DNA of 64,000 nt from Larkinella humicola (GCF_008727875.1 NZ_VTWS01000005.1:186001-250000), one strand, 5' to 3'. Shown: positions 1 to 9,012, numbered from the stretch's first letter. Notes: a model not told the origin generated them from the letters alone. Made by a program: numbers and translations.

Positions 1-2
1 GA

Positions 3-2042
3 AATTACACCTTTGAACAGGTCCGACGCAGCCGTTCGTTCCGGTACGATTCTTACTACAATCCCAACCGAAGTTCGCATGTTTACTGGATTCGCATGCG
101 GGTCAAAAACACGTTGCCCCACGATCTGAATCTCTATTACGGCGATTTCTACGCCAGCTACCTGGATCTGTACCGACTGGATGCCGGTCAGCGTTGGCAG
201 CACCAGCGAACCGGTGATCTGGTTCCGGAAAACCAGATTCCGGATCGAAACGGCAATAAAGAACGAAGCCGGTTGTTCATTCATCTGCGCCCCGGCGAGC
301 AAACAACGCTTTACCAACGCGCGGAAAGCGCCTACTGGCACCCTCCCCTGACCTACCTGGAGCCTCAGTTCGAGACCGAAGAGAACCGCATTCAATCGGT
401 TTACAAGTCGATCCGGGTTGATAACTTGTGGGAAAATTACTTTTTTGACGGGATCATGATCGGGGTTCTTTTTCTGGCCATTGCCTACAACCTGTTCATC
501 TTCATTTCGATCAAAGATGTCGTCTATCTCTATTTCGCTATTTGTCTCTTTTTCTTCACCTTAGACCGCAACGCCTACCACATTCAGCTTGCTTTTTTTG
601 AAAACCAGCCCCATCTGTTCAAACTGCTGGCCAATTTCTTTTTCATTATCTTCTTCAGCTTTTTCATTCAATCAATCCGAAAATTTATTCAACCGGTTCC
701 AGCGTTAAACCGGTTGAACCGCGCCATCTCTTATTCATTGGCTTTGACGGCCGCCGTCAATATACTTCAGTTCTTCATGTACCGGTTTTCGGGGATGCCG
801 ACCTCCGAAATCATGCTTCTCATCGAAATCCTGATCCGGGTCGTGTATGTTTTGCTGGGTATCGGAATGGTGAAAATGGTCCGGCGCGGGTCGCTCGACG
901 CCCGGTTTGCCCTGTTGGCAACGCTGCCTTTGTTTACGTATTGGCTCTTTACCCTTAGCACACAAATTGTAGGACGGTTTCTGAATTTGAAGCTCCCAAA
1001 AGGGTTTCGGGGTATGCTTGAGTACAGCGAAAGTTTCTGCTTTGCCTGGCTCATTATCTTCTTTTCGGGAGCCTTGCTCAACCGCTACAACCTGGCGCGC
1101 AAACGGGTGGCGCAGCAGGCGATTGAAAAGGAACAACTTGAGAAAGAACGCGAAATCGAACGAAACCGCATCATCGCCAGCCAGAACGAGTTGCTGGAAC
1201 AACAGGTAAAAGAGCGTACCGCCCAGCTACAGACCTCACTTGAGGAACTGAAAGCCACGCAGAATCAACTCATTCAGAAAGAAAAACTAGCCTCGCTGGG
1301 TGAGCTAACGGCTGGTATCGCCCATGAAATTCAGAACCCGCTCAACTTCGTCAATAACTTCTCGGAAGTAAGCACCGAACTGGTGACTGAACTCGAAGAG
1401 GAACAGCAAAAAACGGATCGCGACGCCGAACTGGAAAAAGAATTGTTGGGCGATTTGAAGCAGAACCTCCAGAAAATCAATCACCACGGCAGCCGGGCCA
1501 GTCAGATCGTCAAAAATATGCTGGCCCATTCGCGCACCACGACCGGCGACCGCCAGGCCACCAACCTCAACGCGCTCTGTGACGAATACCTGCGGCTGGC
1601 CTACCACGGCCTCCGGGCCAAAGACAACACGTTCAATTGTGAACTGGTAACCGATTTGGACCCGACGGCCGGTTCGGTCAACCTCGTCCCGCAGGAAATC
1701 GGGCGGGTATTGCTGAATCTGTTCAACAATGCATTTTACGTCGTCCAGAAAAAGCAGAAAACAACGCTGTCACCGTATAAGCCAACGGTTACAGTGTCGA
1801 CAAAAGCCGGTTTGAAGCAAATTGAAATCCGAATCATCGACAATGGGCTGGGGATGGACGATTCCGTCAAAGAAAAACTCTTTCAACCCTTCTTTACCAC
1901 CAAACCCACCGGCGAAGGCACCGGTTTGGGGCTTTCACTGAGTTACGACATCATTACCAAAGGCCACGGCGGAACGCTAACCGTCGAAAGCCAGCCAGGA
2001 ATCGGATCGGAATTTATCATCACCTTGCCGGTTGATCGATGA
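3..2042 (+). CDS. 7TM-DISM sensor histidine kinase, 5' end outside the window
   Basis: This is a membrane sensor kinase that should autophosphorylate on histidine and pass phosphate to a response regulator not seen nearby. The reading frame is open from base 3, before the first ATG at 96, and the residues before that ATG (VYWIRMRVKN) look like the end of a 7TMR-DISMED2 sensor domain, so the true start lies upstream. After the sensor part come about seven hydrophobic segments (bases 450-1100), a coiled coil, an H-box (GIAHEIQNPL, His codon at 1323), an N-box (NLFNNAFYVV), a G1 box (DNGLGM) and a G2 box (GEGTGLGL). No receiver domain is fused. It converges with the flippase gene downstream; an inverted repeat separates the two stop codons. 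The family call is secure, the signal it senses unknown. Confidence 0.9.
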   Translation, partial: NYTFEQVRRSRSFRYDSYYNPNRSSHVYWIRMRVKNTLPHDLNLYYGDFYASYLDLYRLDAGQRWQHQRTGDLVPENQIPDRNGNKERSRLFIHLRPGEQTTLYQRAESAYWHPPLTYLEPQFETEENRIQSVYKSIRVDNLWENYFFDGIMIGVLFLAIAYNLFIFISIKDVVYLYFAICLFFFTLDRNAYHIQLAFFENQPHLFKLLANFFFIIFFSFFIQSIRKFIQPVPALNRLNRAISYSLALTAAVNILQFFMYRFSGMPTSEIMLLIEILIRVVYVLLGIGMVKMVRRGSLDARFALLATLPLFTYWLFTLSTQIVGRFLNLKLPKGFRGMLEYSESFCFAWLIIFFSGALLNRYNLARKRVAQQAIEKEQLEKEREIERNRIIASQNELLEQQVKERTAQLQTSLEELKATQNQLIQKEKLASLGELTAGIAHEIQNPLNFVNNFSEVSTELVTELEEEQQKTDRDAELEKELLGDLKQNLQKINHHGSRASQIVKNMLAHSRTTTGDRQATNLNALCDEYLRLAYHGLRAKDNTFNCELVTDLDPTAGSVNLVPQEIGRVLLNLFNNAFYVVQKKQKTTLSPYKPTVTVSTKAGLKQIEIRIIDNGLGMDDSVKEKLFQPFFTTKPTGEGTGLGLSLSYDIITKGHGGTLTVESQPGIGSEFIITLPVDR

Positions 2043-2061
2043 TTTTGTCAAAAAAATAATC

Positions 2062-2140
2062 AATGTAGAATGATGAATGCCAAATGTAAAAGTGGTTTCT
2101 GGCCCCGCCCTTTTACATTTAACATTCATCATTCTACATT
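2062..2140. repeat. long inverted repeat between convergent genes
   Basis: Arms at 2062-2092 and 2110-2140 are complementary over 29 of 31 bases (one 2-base mismatch) around a 17-base spacer. It fills the gap between the kinase stop (2042) and the flippase stop (2143), so it can act as a two-way terminator. The arm contains AATGATGAATG, which recurs in the repeat before rsmG at 54.6-54.75 kb. Confidence 0.85.
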
Positions 2141-2142
2141 TA

Positions 2143-3678
2143 TTATTTATTATGAACAACCCGCCCCCGGTTTCGCACTTTCGCCAGCAGGGGCGCAAAG
2201 GTTCTCCGCTCGATCACCAGCATCGTGCCAACGTATAAAACGAAGAGTACGAGGTGGTACGGTACGGAAATCCAGAGGTTGGAAATTTCAATTTGGGAAG
2301 CCAGATAGATCAATAGTCCCCCGCTGAACAGATAAATCAACGCCGACGACACATCGTAGGGAACCGGATAATGCTTTTCGCCCAGCAGGTAGCAGGTAAC
2401 GCACATCACCACGCTCGATGCCAGATACGCTACGGCACAGCCCATGTAGCCCATCACCGGAATCAGCAACACATTGAGCAGCACCGTAATAGCCGCGCCC
2501 AGGGCGGTAATGAAGGTGCCATAGGCGGTTTTATCGCTCAGCTTAAACCAGAATGAAATGTTGTAATAGACGCCCAGAACCAGATTAGCCAGCAGCAAAA
2601 GGGGTACGACGCTCAGCCCCTGCCGGTAGGTTTTCCCGATAAACAGCCCAATCCAGTCCAGGTTCAAACTGATGCCAACCCAAATGATGACGCAGACAAT
2701 GACAAACCATTTGTTGACGTCGGCCAGCAAACCGGGGGCATTTTTATCTTCGGCGCGGGAGAAAAAGAACGGGTCAGCCGCAAACTTGAACGATTGAATG
2801 GCGAGCGCCATAAAAACGGAGAGTTTATAACAGTTCCCGTAAATACCGAGGGCATCTTCCGACGTCAGGCCCGGATAAAAACCGTCCGGCAAAAGCGGGC
2901 GCAAAAACCAGCGATCCGTTAGCATGTTCACGTTACCGGCCAGCGCGGTCAGCATCAATGGAAACGAATAGGCCAGTAAAAGCCGTACCTGCGGCCTGTC
3001 GAGCTGAAAACGAAACCCCGCAAACGTTTTCCACAGCAGCGGAAAATACACCAGATTGGCTATCAGATTCGCCAGAAAAATGTAACCGGGTCCAACGGAA
3101 GGGTCGTAGAACAGATCAACGACGGGTTGCAGAAAAAGCAAATACTCGCCGTTGTAAATCTGCGGGCAGATCACCAGAAAGAAGACATTCAGCACGACAT
3201 TGATCGCAATATTGATCAGTTTCGCTTTTACAAACTGCCGGGCCTGGTTTTCGATCCGCAACCGGGCAAACGGAATCGACACAATCGCGTCCGTCGCCAC
3301 AATCATCGCCACCCAGATAATAAATTTCTGCTGACCGGGATAATTCAGTGCAGTAGCAATTTGGGGAGAGAAAAGCGCAATCAGGGCCGTTGCCACCAGG
3401 CTGACGGCCAGCACAATGCTTAAGGTTTCGTTAAAGACCTTCTGCTTATCCTCTTTCTGGCGGGAAGCATACCGGAAAAAGGCGGTTTCGAGACTTAACG
3501 TATACACCAGCAGCAAGACCGGTACGTACGAAAACAATTCAACATTCGAAGACAGTTCGCCGGGGCGCGGAAACACCCGCGTATGCAATGGAACCATCAA
3601 CCAATACAGCATCCGCCCCAAGATGGTACTGACCCCATACAGAGCGGTATCGCTCGCCAATTTTTTAAATGCACTCAT
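2143..3678 (-). CDS. polysaccharide flippase (MATE/PST superfamily membrane protein)
   Basis: A multi-spanning membrane protein of about 511 residues with the pattern of Wzx-type lipid-linked sugar flippases: an amphipathic start (MSAFKKLASDTALYG) and some 12-14 hydrophobic segments through to the C-terminus. It would move a lipid-linked glycan precursor across the inner membrane. The upstream ATG at 3696 was not used, because a TATCTTTG -7 box at 3694-3701 would put transcription start near 3688, which fits the ATG at 3678. It stands alone, away from the main polysaccharide locus at 33-50 kb that has its own Wzx, so it may serve a different glycan. The family is clear and the substrate unknown. 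Confidence 0.85.
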   Translation of the reverse strand: MSAFKKLASDTALYGVSTILGRMLYWLMVPLHTRVFPRPGELSSNVELFSYVPVLLLVYTLSLETAFFRYASRQKEDKQKVFNETLSIVLAVSLVATALIALFSPQIATALNYPGQQKFIIWVAMIVATDAIVSIPFARLRIENQARQFVKAKLINIAINVVLNVFFLVICPQIYNGEYLLFLQPVVDLFYDPSVGPGYIFLANLIANLVYFPLLWKTFAGFRFQLDRPQVRLLLAYSFPLMLTALAGNVNMLTDRWFLRPLLPDGFYPGLTSEDALGIYGNCYKLSVFMALAIQSFKFAADPFFFSRAEDKNAPGLLADVNKWFVIVCVIIWVGISLNLDWIGLFIGKTYRQGLSVVPLLLLANLVLGVYYNISFWFKLSDKTAYGTFITALGAAITVLLNVLLIPVMGYMGCAVAYLASSVVMCVTCYLLGEKHYPVPYDVSSALIYLFSGGLLIYLASQIEISNLWISVPYHLVLFVLYVGTMLVIERRTFAPLLAKVRNRGRVVHNK

Positions 3679-3693
3679 ACGATTTCGTTCCCG

Positions 3694-3701
3694 CAAAGAT
3701 A
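3694..3701 (-). promoter_or_regulatory. Bacteroidota -7 box for the flippase gene
   Basis: On the minus strand this reads TATCTTTG, an exact match to TAnnTTTG, 15 bases before the chosen ATG. No clear -33 TTTG is seen at the usual spacing, so the assignment rests on the -7 box alone. Confidence 0.45.
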
Positions 3702-4115
3702 GGCGTTCCGGTAATACACTTTTGGTTTTTATACGAGGCTGGACCCAGGCGGTTTTTCTATCCCTAAATCCAGAACCAGCAGCCTTGCCTGAAAGGATTT
3801 TTGCAAAGAGAAATTCGGGTCAAACAGGCCTTTTTACAGAATTTAAGGCAGAAAATAAAACCTGAGCATTATTCTGAAAAATAATACATCAATTTTTCAT
3901 ACCATAAACTATTTGCCCGACTCCGCCGTTTACTATTCAATTGCGTCTTTCAACAAAATCCTGCTGGCCTCCGGCGGGATTTTTCATTTCCGCAAATCCC
4001 CCTTTTTCCACCCCGATTTTGCCCCAATAAATTCAACTTCTCTTCGTTAAAATGTATAGCCAAGTGATAAATCGTTAACTTGGCGGCAATCACAGCATAT
4101 CGTTACAGGATTTAT
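3702..4115. other. gene-free region between divergent genes
   Basis: About 410 bases between the flippase and the PorE-like lipoprotein genes. Apart from the flippase -7 box at its left edge I see no convincing gene, RNA or strong hairpin. The open frame crossing 3416-3865 is antisense to the flippase and has no family features. The promoter of the lipoprotein gene must lie here, but no clean TTTG/TAnnTTTG pair was found. Confidence 0.6.
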
Positions 4116-6107
4116 ATGAAAATCAGTACCTCCTATTCCCTGCTGGTGGCGCTGGGGTTGGCCATAGGGCTGGCTGGATGCAACTCTGCCATGCAGGTGT
4201 ATAAAAAAGGCGTTCGACAATTCGAACAAGGGGAATACAACCTGGCTATTGAGAATTTGCAGAAAGCCGCCAACGGCAAAGGCGTCACCGACGTCGCCTG
4301 GCTGAATTATCTACTGGCGGAATCCTACCGCCTGTCGAACCGTTTCCCGCAGGCGGCTCCGTTTTACCAGAAAGCCATCGAAGCCGGTATCCCGGAGATC
4401 AACGCCAAAATGTACTATGCCTACGCGCTCAAGGCGCAGGGCCGGTATCCGGAAGCGTTGGTGCAACTGGATCAGTATGTAGCCACCAAACCGTCCAGTA
4501 AAGTCAATCTGGAAAAAGCCCGGCGCGAAGCCGAAACCCTGCGGGCCATCGACCTCATCAGCCAGAAAAAGATCGCTTTCCAGCCTAAAAACATTGGTGC
4601 GCTGAACTCTCCGGGTTCCGAATATGCGCCGGTGGTTCGCGGAGATGAACTCATTTTTACCTCATCCCGGAAAGAGAAGATTTACAAAAACAACGGTCAG
4701 CCGATGACCGGGCTTTATAAAATCAAGCTGGCACAGAAACCGGACGAAACCGGAAACAACCCGCAACTGTTCAGTTCCAACATTTTCAAAGACGACGCCA
4801 ACGAAGGCACACCCGCGTTTTCGAAAGACGGAAAAATCATGATTTTTGCGCGGGGCAACAACGGAAAACGCAAAGGCGGTTTGGACGTCGACTTGTTTAT
4901 CAGTCGGTTATCAGCCGACAACGCCTGGAGCGAACCCCTGCGACTGCCCATCAGCGACTCAACCGCCTGGGACGGCAGCCCGGCGTTTTCGGCCGACGGC
5001 AAAACGCTCTATTTTGCTTCCAACCGCGCCGGAACCGTGGGCGGAATTGATCTGTATCGCACGAACATGGATGCGTCGGGCCGGTTCAGCCGCCCGGTCA
5101 ACATGGGCCGTGACATCAATACGCCGGGTGACGAAATGTTTCCATATGTGGCCGAAGATGGCAAATTGTATTTTGCGTCCGACGGTCATCCCGGTTTAGG
5201 CAAGCTTGATATTTTCGTTGCAACCCGCTCGCAGGGCATCATTTCGGTGGAGAACCTGGGCGTACCAATCAATTCACCGGCGGATGATTTCGGGCTGTTT
5301 CTGGTCGAAGCCGACAAAGGCTATTTTGCGTCGAACCGCGAGGGCGGAAAGGGCGACGATGACATTTATTATTTCGACGACTCCGAATCGACCACCGAAA
5401 AACCGCCATTGGCCTCTACCCCACCGACCGAAGCGCCGAAACGGGTGCGGTATTTCATTGCCGGTACGGTTTCGGAAAACGCGTCTCCTCAGGCCCCCCT
5501 GGATTCCGCGACGGTTCGAATCATTGAAGAAGGCGTTGAAACACCGATTGGCGAAGCGCTGACGGGCAACCCCGGTACGTATGGAAAATACCCGCTGAAG
5601 GAAGGAAAAGACTACACGATTCTGGTTGAACGGCCCGGCTACCTAACCAAGCGCGAACAGTTTACGATGCAGGGCCGGAGCATTCCGCCGATCTTCCTGA
5701 AAAAAGCCGAAACCGACACCACTTTTGAAGTACCGATTTTGCTGGATAAGGTAACGCTGGGCAAAACGTTTGTGCTCGAAAATATTTATTACGACCTGGA
5801 TAAATACGCCATCCGCCCCGACGCGGCCGAGGAACTCGACAAGCTGGTGACCATTCTGAAAGACAATCCGACGCTGAAAATCGAGCTGAGTTCGCACACC
5901 GACGTTCGGGCCGCCGATGCCTACAACATCCGCCTGTCGCAAAACCGGGCCAAAGCCGCCGTCGATTACATCGTTTCCAAAGGAATTGAGGCCGAACGGA
6001 TGATTGCCAAAGGCTACGGCGAAACGCAGCTCATTGTCAAAAACGCCAAAACGGAAGACGAACACCAGCGCAACCGCCGAACGGAGTTTAAGATCCTGAG
6101 TTTCTAA
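4116..6107 (+). CDS. PorE-like OmpA-family lipoprotein (TPR, propeller, CRD, OmpA)
   Basis: An outer-membrane lipoprotein of 663 residues predicted to bind peptidoglycan. From the ATG at 4116 there is a lipoprotein signal with Cys22 (IGLAGCNSA); the in-frame ATG at 4080 would spoil this signal and was rejected. Then come TPR repeats (about 25-130), a WD40-like PD40 propeller with repeated YFAS/IFTSS strands (about 155-430), a carboxypeptidase-regulatory-like domain (about 450-540), and an OmpA C-terminal domain (about 550-663; SSHTDVRAADAYN, LSQNRAKAAVDYI). This order and length match PorE (PG1058) of the type IX secretion system, but Bacteroidota carry many paralogues with the same architecture and no porP/sprF neighbour is present, so a T9SS role is only possible. 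Confidence 0.88.
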   Translation: MKISTSYSLLVALGLAIGLAGCNSAMQVYKKGVRQFEQGEYNLAIENLQKAANGKGVTDVAWLNYLLAESYRLSNRFPQAAPFYQKAIEAGIPEINAKMYYAYALKAQGRYPEALVQLDQYVATKPSSKVNLEKARREAETLRAIDLISQKKIAFQPKNIGALNSPGSEYAPVVRGDELIFTSSRKEKIYKNNGQPMTGLYKIKLAQKPDETGNNPQLFSSNIFKDDANEGTPAFSKDGKIMIFARGNNGKRKGGLDVDLFISRLSADNAWSEPLRLPISDSTAWDGSPAFSADGKTLYFASNRAGTVGGIDLYRTNMDASGRFSRPVNMGRDINTPGDEMFPYVAEDGKLYFASDGHPGLGKLDIFVATRSQGIISVENLGVPINSPADDFGLFLVEADKGYFASNREGGKGDDDIYYFDDSESTTEKPPLASTPPTEAPKRVRYFIAGTVSENASPQAPLDSATVRIIEEGVETPIGEALTGNPGTYGKYPLKEGKDYTILVERPGYLTKREQFTMQGRSIPPIFLKKAETDTTFEVPILLDKVTLGKTFVLENIYYDLDKYAIRPDAAEELDKLVTILKDNPTLKIELSSHTDVRAADAYNIRLSQNRAKAAVDYIVSKGIEAERMIAKGYGETQLIVKNAKTEDEHQRNRRTEFKILSF

Positions 6108-6141
6108 GTTTCAGGCCATTCCAAACAACGGGTTAAATTTC

Positions 6142-6233
6142 AAGTTTACGGTTTACGGTTTTTGGTTTACGGTGGCTGAGCAAAGTGTGAATGCGTCAGC
6201 CACCGTAAACCAAAAACCGTAAACCGTAAACTT
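6142..6233. repeat. 38-bp perfect inverted repeat before the TspO-like gene
   Basis: Arms at 6142-6179 and 6196-6233 are perfectly complementary with a 16-base loop. The arm is made of GTTTACGG units and ends in GGTGGCTGA. The repeat begins 34 bases after the PorE-like stop and ends 7 bases before the next ATG (6241), leaving almost no room for a separate ribosome site. The GTTTACGG/GGTGGCTG unit recurs at 15.54-15.63 kb and, in part, at 25.08-25.13 kb. Confidence 0.9.
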
Positions 6234-6240
6234 TTTTGCT

Positions 6241-7014
6241 ATGAAAAACGATAAGCTCCGGCAGTTCCTGGTTGTCTTCGTCATTATTTCGACCATCATC
6301 ATGAACTACCTGTCGAACGCGTTGCCGTTTGGCGGGCAGACCAACGCCCAGGTTTCCAATAAATACTTTACGGACTTCACACCCGCCGGTTTTGCCTTTG
6401 CCATCTGGGGGGTCATCTATCTGGGTTTACTGGGCTTTGCGGTTTATCAGGCTTTGCCGTCGCAGCGGACTAATCCACGTTTTCGAGCCATCGGCCCGCT
6501 GGTCATCCTGAATGGCGTGTTCAACAGTTTGTGGTTACCCATTTTCCAAAATGAGTGGCTTTTTGTTTCCGTTCTGTTCATTTCCGGTATTCTCTTTACG
6601 CTCTACGGCATCAACTTCGGTCTTCGGCTGAACGCAGCCGACGTACCGACTGCCGAAAAATGGCTGGCCCGGGTTCCGTTTGGCCTGTATTTTGGCTGGG
6701 TGACGGTGGCTACCATTGCCAACATCTGTGTCTGGCTGAAATCAACCGGCTGGGATGGTGGCGGTCTGGGCGGACCGGTCTGGGCGCAGATCCTGATTGC
6801 CGTTGGTCTGGCCATCGGGTTATTCGTCTTCAGCCGGTTGCGGAGTTTTTCGTACCTGCTGGTGTTCGTCTGGGCGTTTGCCGCCATTTCCGCCGGGCAA
6901 CAGGGCAACGGTTCCGTATCGCTGGTCGCCGGAATTGGGGCCGGAATTGCCGCTCTCGTGTGGCTGGTCAGCTTTTTCCAACGGCCCAAAACGCCCGCGC
7001 ACTCGTTCGGCTGA
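6241..7014 (+). CDS. TspO/MBR-like tryptophan-rich membrane protein
   Basis: A 257-residue integral membrane protein with about eight hydrophobic segments. The stretch FTPAGFAFAIWGVIYLGL and the tryptophans at helix ends (FNSLWLP, YFGWVTV) match the long TspO/MBR-like proteins of Bacteroidota, which are annotated as tryptophan-rich sensory proteins. It is longer than classical TspO (about 160 residues, five helices), so tetrapyrrole or sterol binding should not be assumed. The gene is sandwiched between two long perfect inverted repeats: one ends 7 bases before its ATG and another begins inside its last three codons. The family call is moderate. Confidence 0.7.
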   Translation: MKNDKLRQFLVVFVIISTIIMNYLSNALPFGGQTNAQVSNKYFTDFTPAGFAFAIWGVIYLGLLGFAVYQALPSQRTNPRFRAIGPLVILNGVFNSLWLPIFQNEWLFVSVLFISGILFTLYGINFGLRLNAADVPTAEKWLARVPFGLYFGWVTVATIANICVWLKSTGWDGGGLGGPVWAQILIAVGLAIGLFVFSRLRSFSYLLVFVWAFAAISAGQQGNGSVSLVAGIGAGIAALVWLVSFFQRPKTPAHSFG

Positions 7015-7094
7015 AACCTTCGAAACTTCGGACGGCACCCGTCAGGTTTCTAAAACCTGACGGGTGCCGTCCGAAGTTTCGAAGGTTTCAGCCG
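7008..7094. repeat. 42-bp perfect inverted repeat over the TspO-like stop codon
   Basis: Arms at 7008-7049 and 7053-7094 are perfectly complementary with a 3-base loop. The left arm includes the last codons and stop of the TspO-like gene, and the right arm is followed by a T-run, so it can act as a strong terminator. Its centre (GTCAGGTTT/AAACCTGAC) resembles the palindrome inside eutC at 26.2 kb. Confidence 0.92.
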
Positions 7095-7135
7095 GTTTTT
7101 TTGCACGTTTGCGGCTATTGAACGATTTTTACAGC

Positions 7136-8182
7136 ATGTCATGGAAACTACCCGCCGACCAGTTTAAATTTTCGCCCGACGACGACGATTTTCCCAACGT
7201 TTATTATTTCGTTCAGCAGTTTGGTATCTTCCCCAATCAGCTTATTTGCCGTCATCAGTTTGAAATAACCCTGCCTGATTTCCTGACCCAACAGCGATTC
7301 GTCAAGGTTCACGAACGCACGGATTTGTTTACCAAACAGGAGGAACATTCGTTCTGGTCACATCCCGAGGGGCTTTTGCTCCGGTTGCACTACCTGCCCG
7401 CCATGAAGGCCTACTCGATGCTGGGTGGCTACAGCAGCCGCGAAGTGCTCGACCGGGTTCTGACTGGCCTGGATGCCTACAAGATTCCGGACCCGGACAA
7501 TTCGCTGGGCAAGGTGGGGCTCATTACGCAACAGTACAACGAACTGATTGTGGAAGAAACCCAGTTGAAGCTGCTGCCGCTCGATCTGGAAAAACACTAC
7601 AACGACGACTTGCAGCCGGTTTACGACAAGTTGATTCAGCGGCTGAATACCAACAGCGAAAAAGGGCTGATCATCCTGCACGGCAAACCGGGAACGGGCA
7701 AAACCAACCTCATCCGCCACCTGACCACGCAGCTTTCCAAGCAGGTGCTGGTGTTGCCGCCCCAGTTGGTCGAAGTGATGACCCAACCCGGTTTTATTCC
7801 GTTTTTGCTCGAACAGCGCAACTCGATTCTGGTCATCGAAGAAGCGGAACAGGTGCTGATGGACCGCGAATCGGATGTTCGGAATGCCGCCGTTTCCAAC
7901 CTGCTCAACCTGACCGACGGCTTGCTGGCCGACTGCCTGGCCATCCAAATCATCTGTACGTTCAATACCGACATCAAACGACTCGATCCGGCGCTGCTTC
8001 GGAAAGGGCGGCTCATTGCCCGCTACGAATTTGGCGAACTGGCCGTCGACAAAGCCAACCGGCTGCTCGAAGAACGGGAACTGGCGTTCCGGACGGAGCA
8101 ACCCATGACCCTGGCCGATATTTATCACCTGGAAGAAGAAGTTCATTTCGCTAAAAAAACGAACCGGTCCATTGGTTTTTAA
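7136..8182 (+). CDS. AAA family ATPase, function unknown
   Basis: A 348-residue protein with an N-terminal region of unknown fold (1-150) and an AAA core. Walker A is GKPGTGKT at 183-190, Walker B is ILVIEE at 231-236, followed by a sensor-1-like TFN and a KGRLIARYEF segment typical of AAA proteins. The ATG at 7064 lies inside the 42-bp inverted repeat and adds 24 residues of unrelated character, so the start at 7136 (MSWKLP) was chosen. folK follows 3 bases after the stop and is probably co-transcribed. The substrate cannot be read from the sequence. Confidence 0.82.
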   Translation: MSWKLPADQFKFSPDDDDFPNVYYFVQQFGIFPNQLICRHQFEITLPDFLTQQRFVKVHERTDLFTKQEEHSFWSHPEGLLLRLHYLPAMKAYSMLGGYSSREVLDRVLTGLDAYKIPDPDNSLGKVGLITQQYNELIVEETQLKLLPLDLEKHYNDDLQPVYDKLIQRLNTNSEKGLIILHGKPGTGKTNLIRHLTTQLSKQVLVLPPQLVEVMTQPGFIPFLLEQRNSILVIEEAEQVLMDRESDVRNAAVSNLLNLTDGLLADCLAIQIICTFNTDIKRLDPALLRKGRLIARYEFGELAVDKANRLLEERELAFRTEQPMTLADIYHLEEEVHFAKKTNRSIGF

Positions 8183-8185
8183 CCC

Positions 8186-8677
8186 ATGACGACGCACACG
8201 GTTTTTCTGCTGCTGGGCGCCAACCTGGGCGACCGGGCCGCCACCCTGCAACGGGCGCAGGAAGCGATTCAGATCGATCTGGGGCCGGTTCTAAAGCAAT
8301 CAGCCCTCTACGAAACCGCAGCCTGGGGTGTTACAGACCAACCGGCTTTTCTGAATCAGGTGCTGAAAGTTCTGAGCGTTTTTACGCCCGAAGAAATCCT
8401 GGCAAAAACCCAGGCCATCGAAACCCGTTTGGGCCGGGTTCGGCGCGAAAAGTGGGGCAGTCGCATCATCGACATCGATCTGTTATATGTGGATGATGTG
8501 GTAATGACCACTGAAAAGCTGACCCTTCCTCACCCCTTCCTGTACGAAAGGCGGTTTACGCTGGTTCCGCTAGCGGAAATTGAACCCGAGTTTGTTCACC
8601 CGGTTTTTCAAAAAACCAATCGGCAGTTGCTGACGGAATGTCAGGACGAAGGCGAAGTTAAAGAATGGAAGTCCTAG
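8186..8677 (+). CDS. folK: 2-amino-4-hydroxy-6-hydroxymethyldihydropteridine diphosphokinase
   Basis: FolK transfers pyrophosphate from ATP to 6-hydroxymethyl-7,8-dihydropterin in cytosolic folate synthesis. The 163-residue protein has the family opening (LLLGANLGDRAATL), the segment SALYETAAWGVTDQPAFLNQV, and the signature around SRIIDIDLLYVDD followed by LPHPFLYERRFTLVPLAEI. Length is normal. It starts 3 bases after the AAA ATPase stop, which suggests an operon. Other folate genes are not nearby. Confidence 0.95.
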   Translation: MTTHTVFLLLGANLGDRAATLQRAQEAIQIDLGPVLKQSALYETAAWGVTDQPAFLNQVLKVLSVFTPEEILAKTQAIETRLGRVRREKWGSRIIDIDLLYVDDVVMTTEKLTLPHPFLYERRFTLVPLAEIEPEFVHPVFQKTNRQLLTECQDEGEVKEWKS

Positions 8678-8713
8678 CTTGTACCAATCCGGCAGTTACA
8701 AAAACCGCTTCTT

Positions 8714-9001
8714 TTACTCAATTACTTTAGGAACCTGAAAGTACGTATCGGTCTTGTCGGGAGCGTTTTCCAGTGCCTGTTGGCGCGGAAGCTGATGACC
8801 GACGATGTCTTCGCGCAGAACGTTGATTTCGGCCGAAATGTGGGTCAATGGCTCAACCCCGGTCGTATCGATTTCATTGAGTTGCTCCATCCAGGTCAGC
8901 ACCTCATTCAGGCTGTCAATCAGGGGCTGCTCTTCTTCGGGCCGCACGTCAAGCCGGGCGAGGTGAGCGATTTTGTGCAGGGTTTCGTGATCAACTTTCA
9001 T
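8714..9001 (-). CDS. gatC: Asp-tRNA(Asn)/Glu-tRNA(Gln) amidotransferase subunit C
   Basis: GatC is the small subunit of the GatCAB complex, which converts Glu-tRNA(Gln) or Asp-tRNA(Asn) to the amidated forms. The 95-residue protein has the usual length and motifs: KIAHLARLDVRPEE near the start, a central amphipathic LNEVLTWMEQLNEIDT, then GVEPLTHI and a LREDIV segment ending in QVPKVIE. gatA and gatB are not in the window, which is common because gatC often sits apart in this phylum. It lies 11 bases downstream of plsC on the same strand and is likely co-transcribed with it. Confidence 0.93.
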   Translation of the reverse strand: MKVDHETLHKIAHLARLDVRPEEEQPLIDSLNEVLTWMEQLNEIDTTGVEPLTHISAEINVLREDIVGHQLPRQQALENAPDKTDTYFQVPKVIE

Positions 9002-9012
9002 AGGCTATTCGT

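Noticed and set aside
4116-6107. Firm assignment as T9SS component PorE
   Set aside because: The architecture matches, but the same domain order is common in paralogues and no other T9SS gene is linked.
7358-8251. 297-residue minus-strand open frame opposite the AAA ATPase and folK
   Set aside because: It is antisense to two clear genes, is rich in Gln, Arg and Val with no motif, and arises from the codon use of the real genes.
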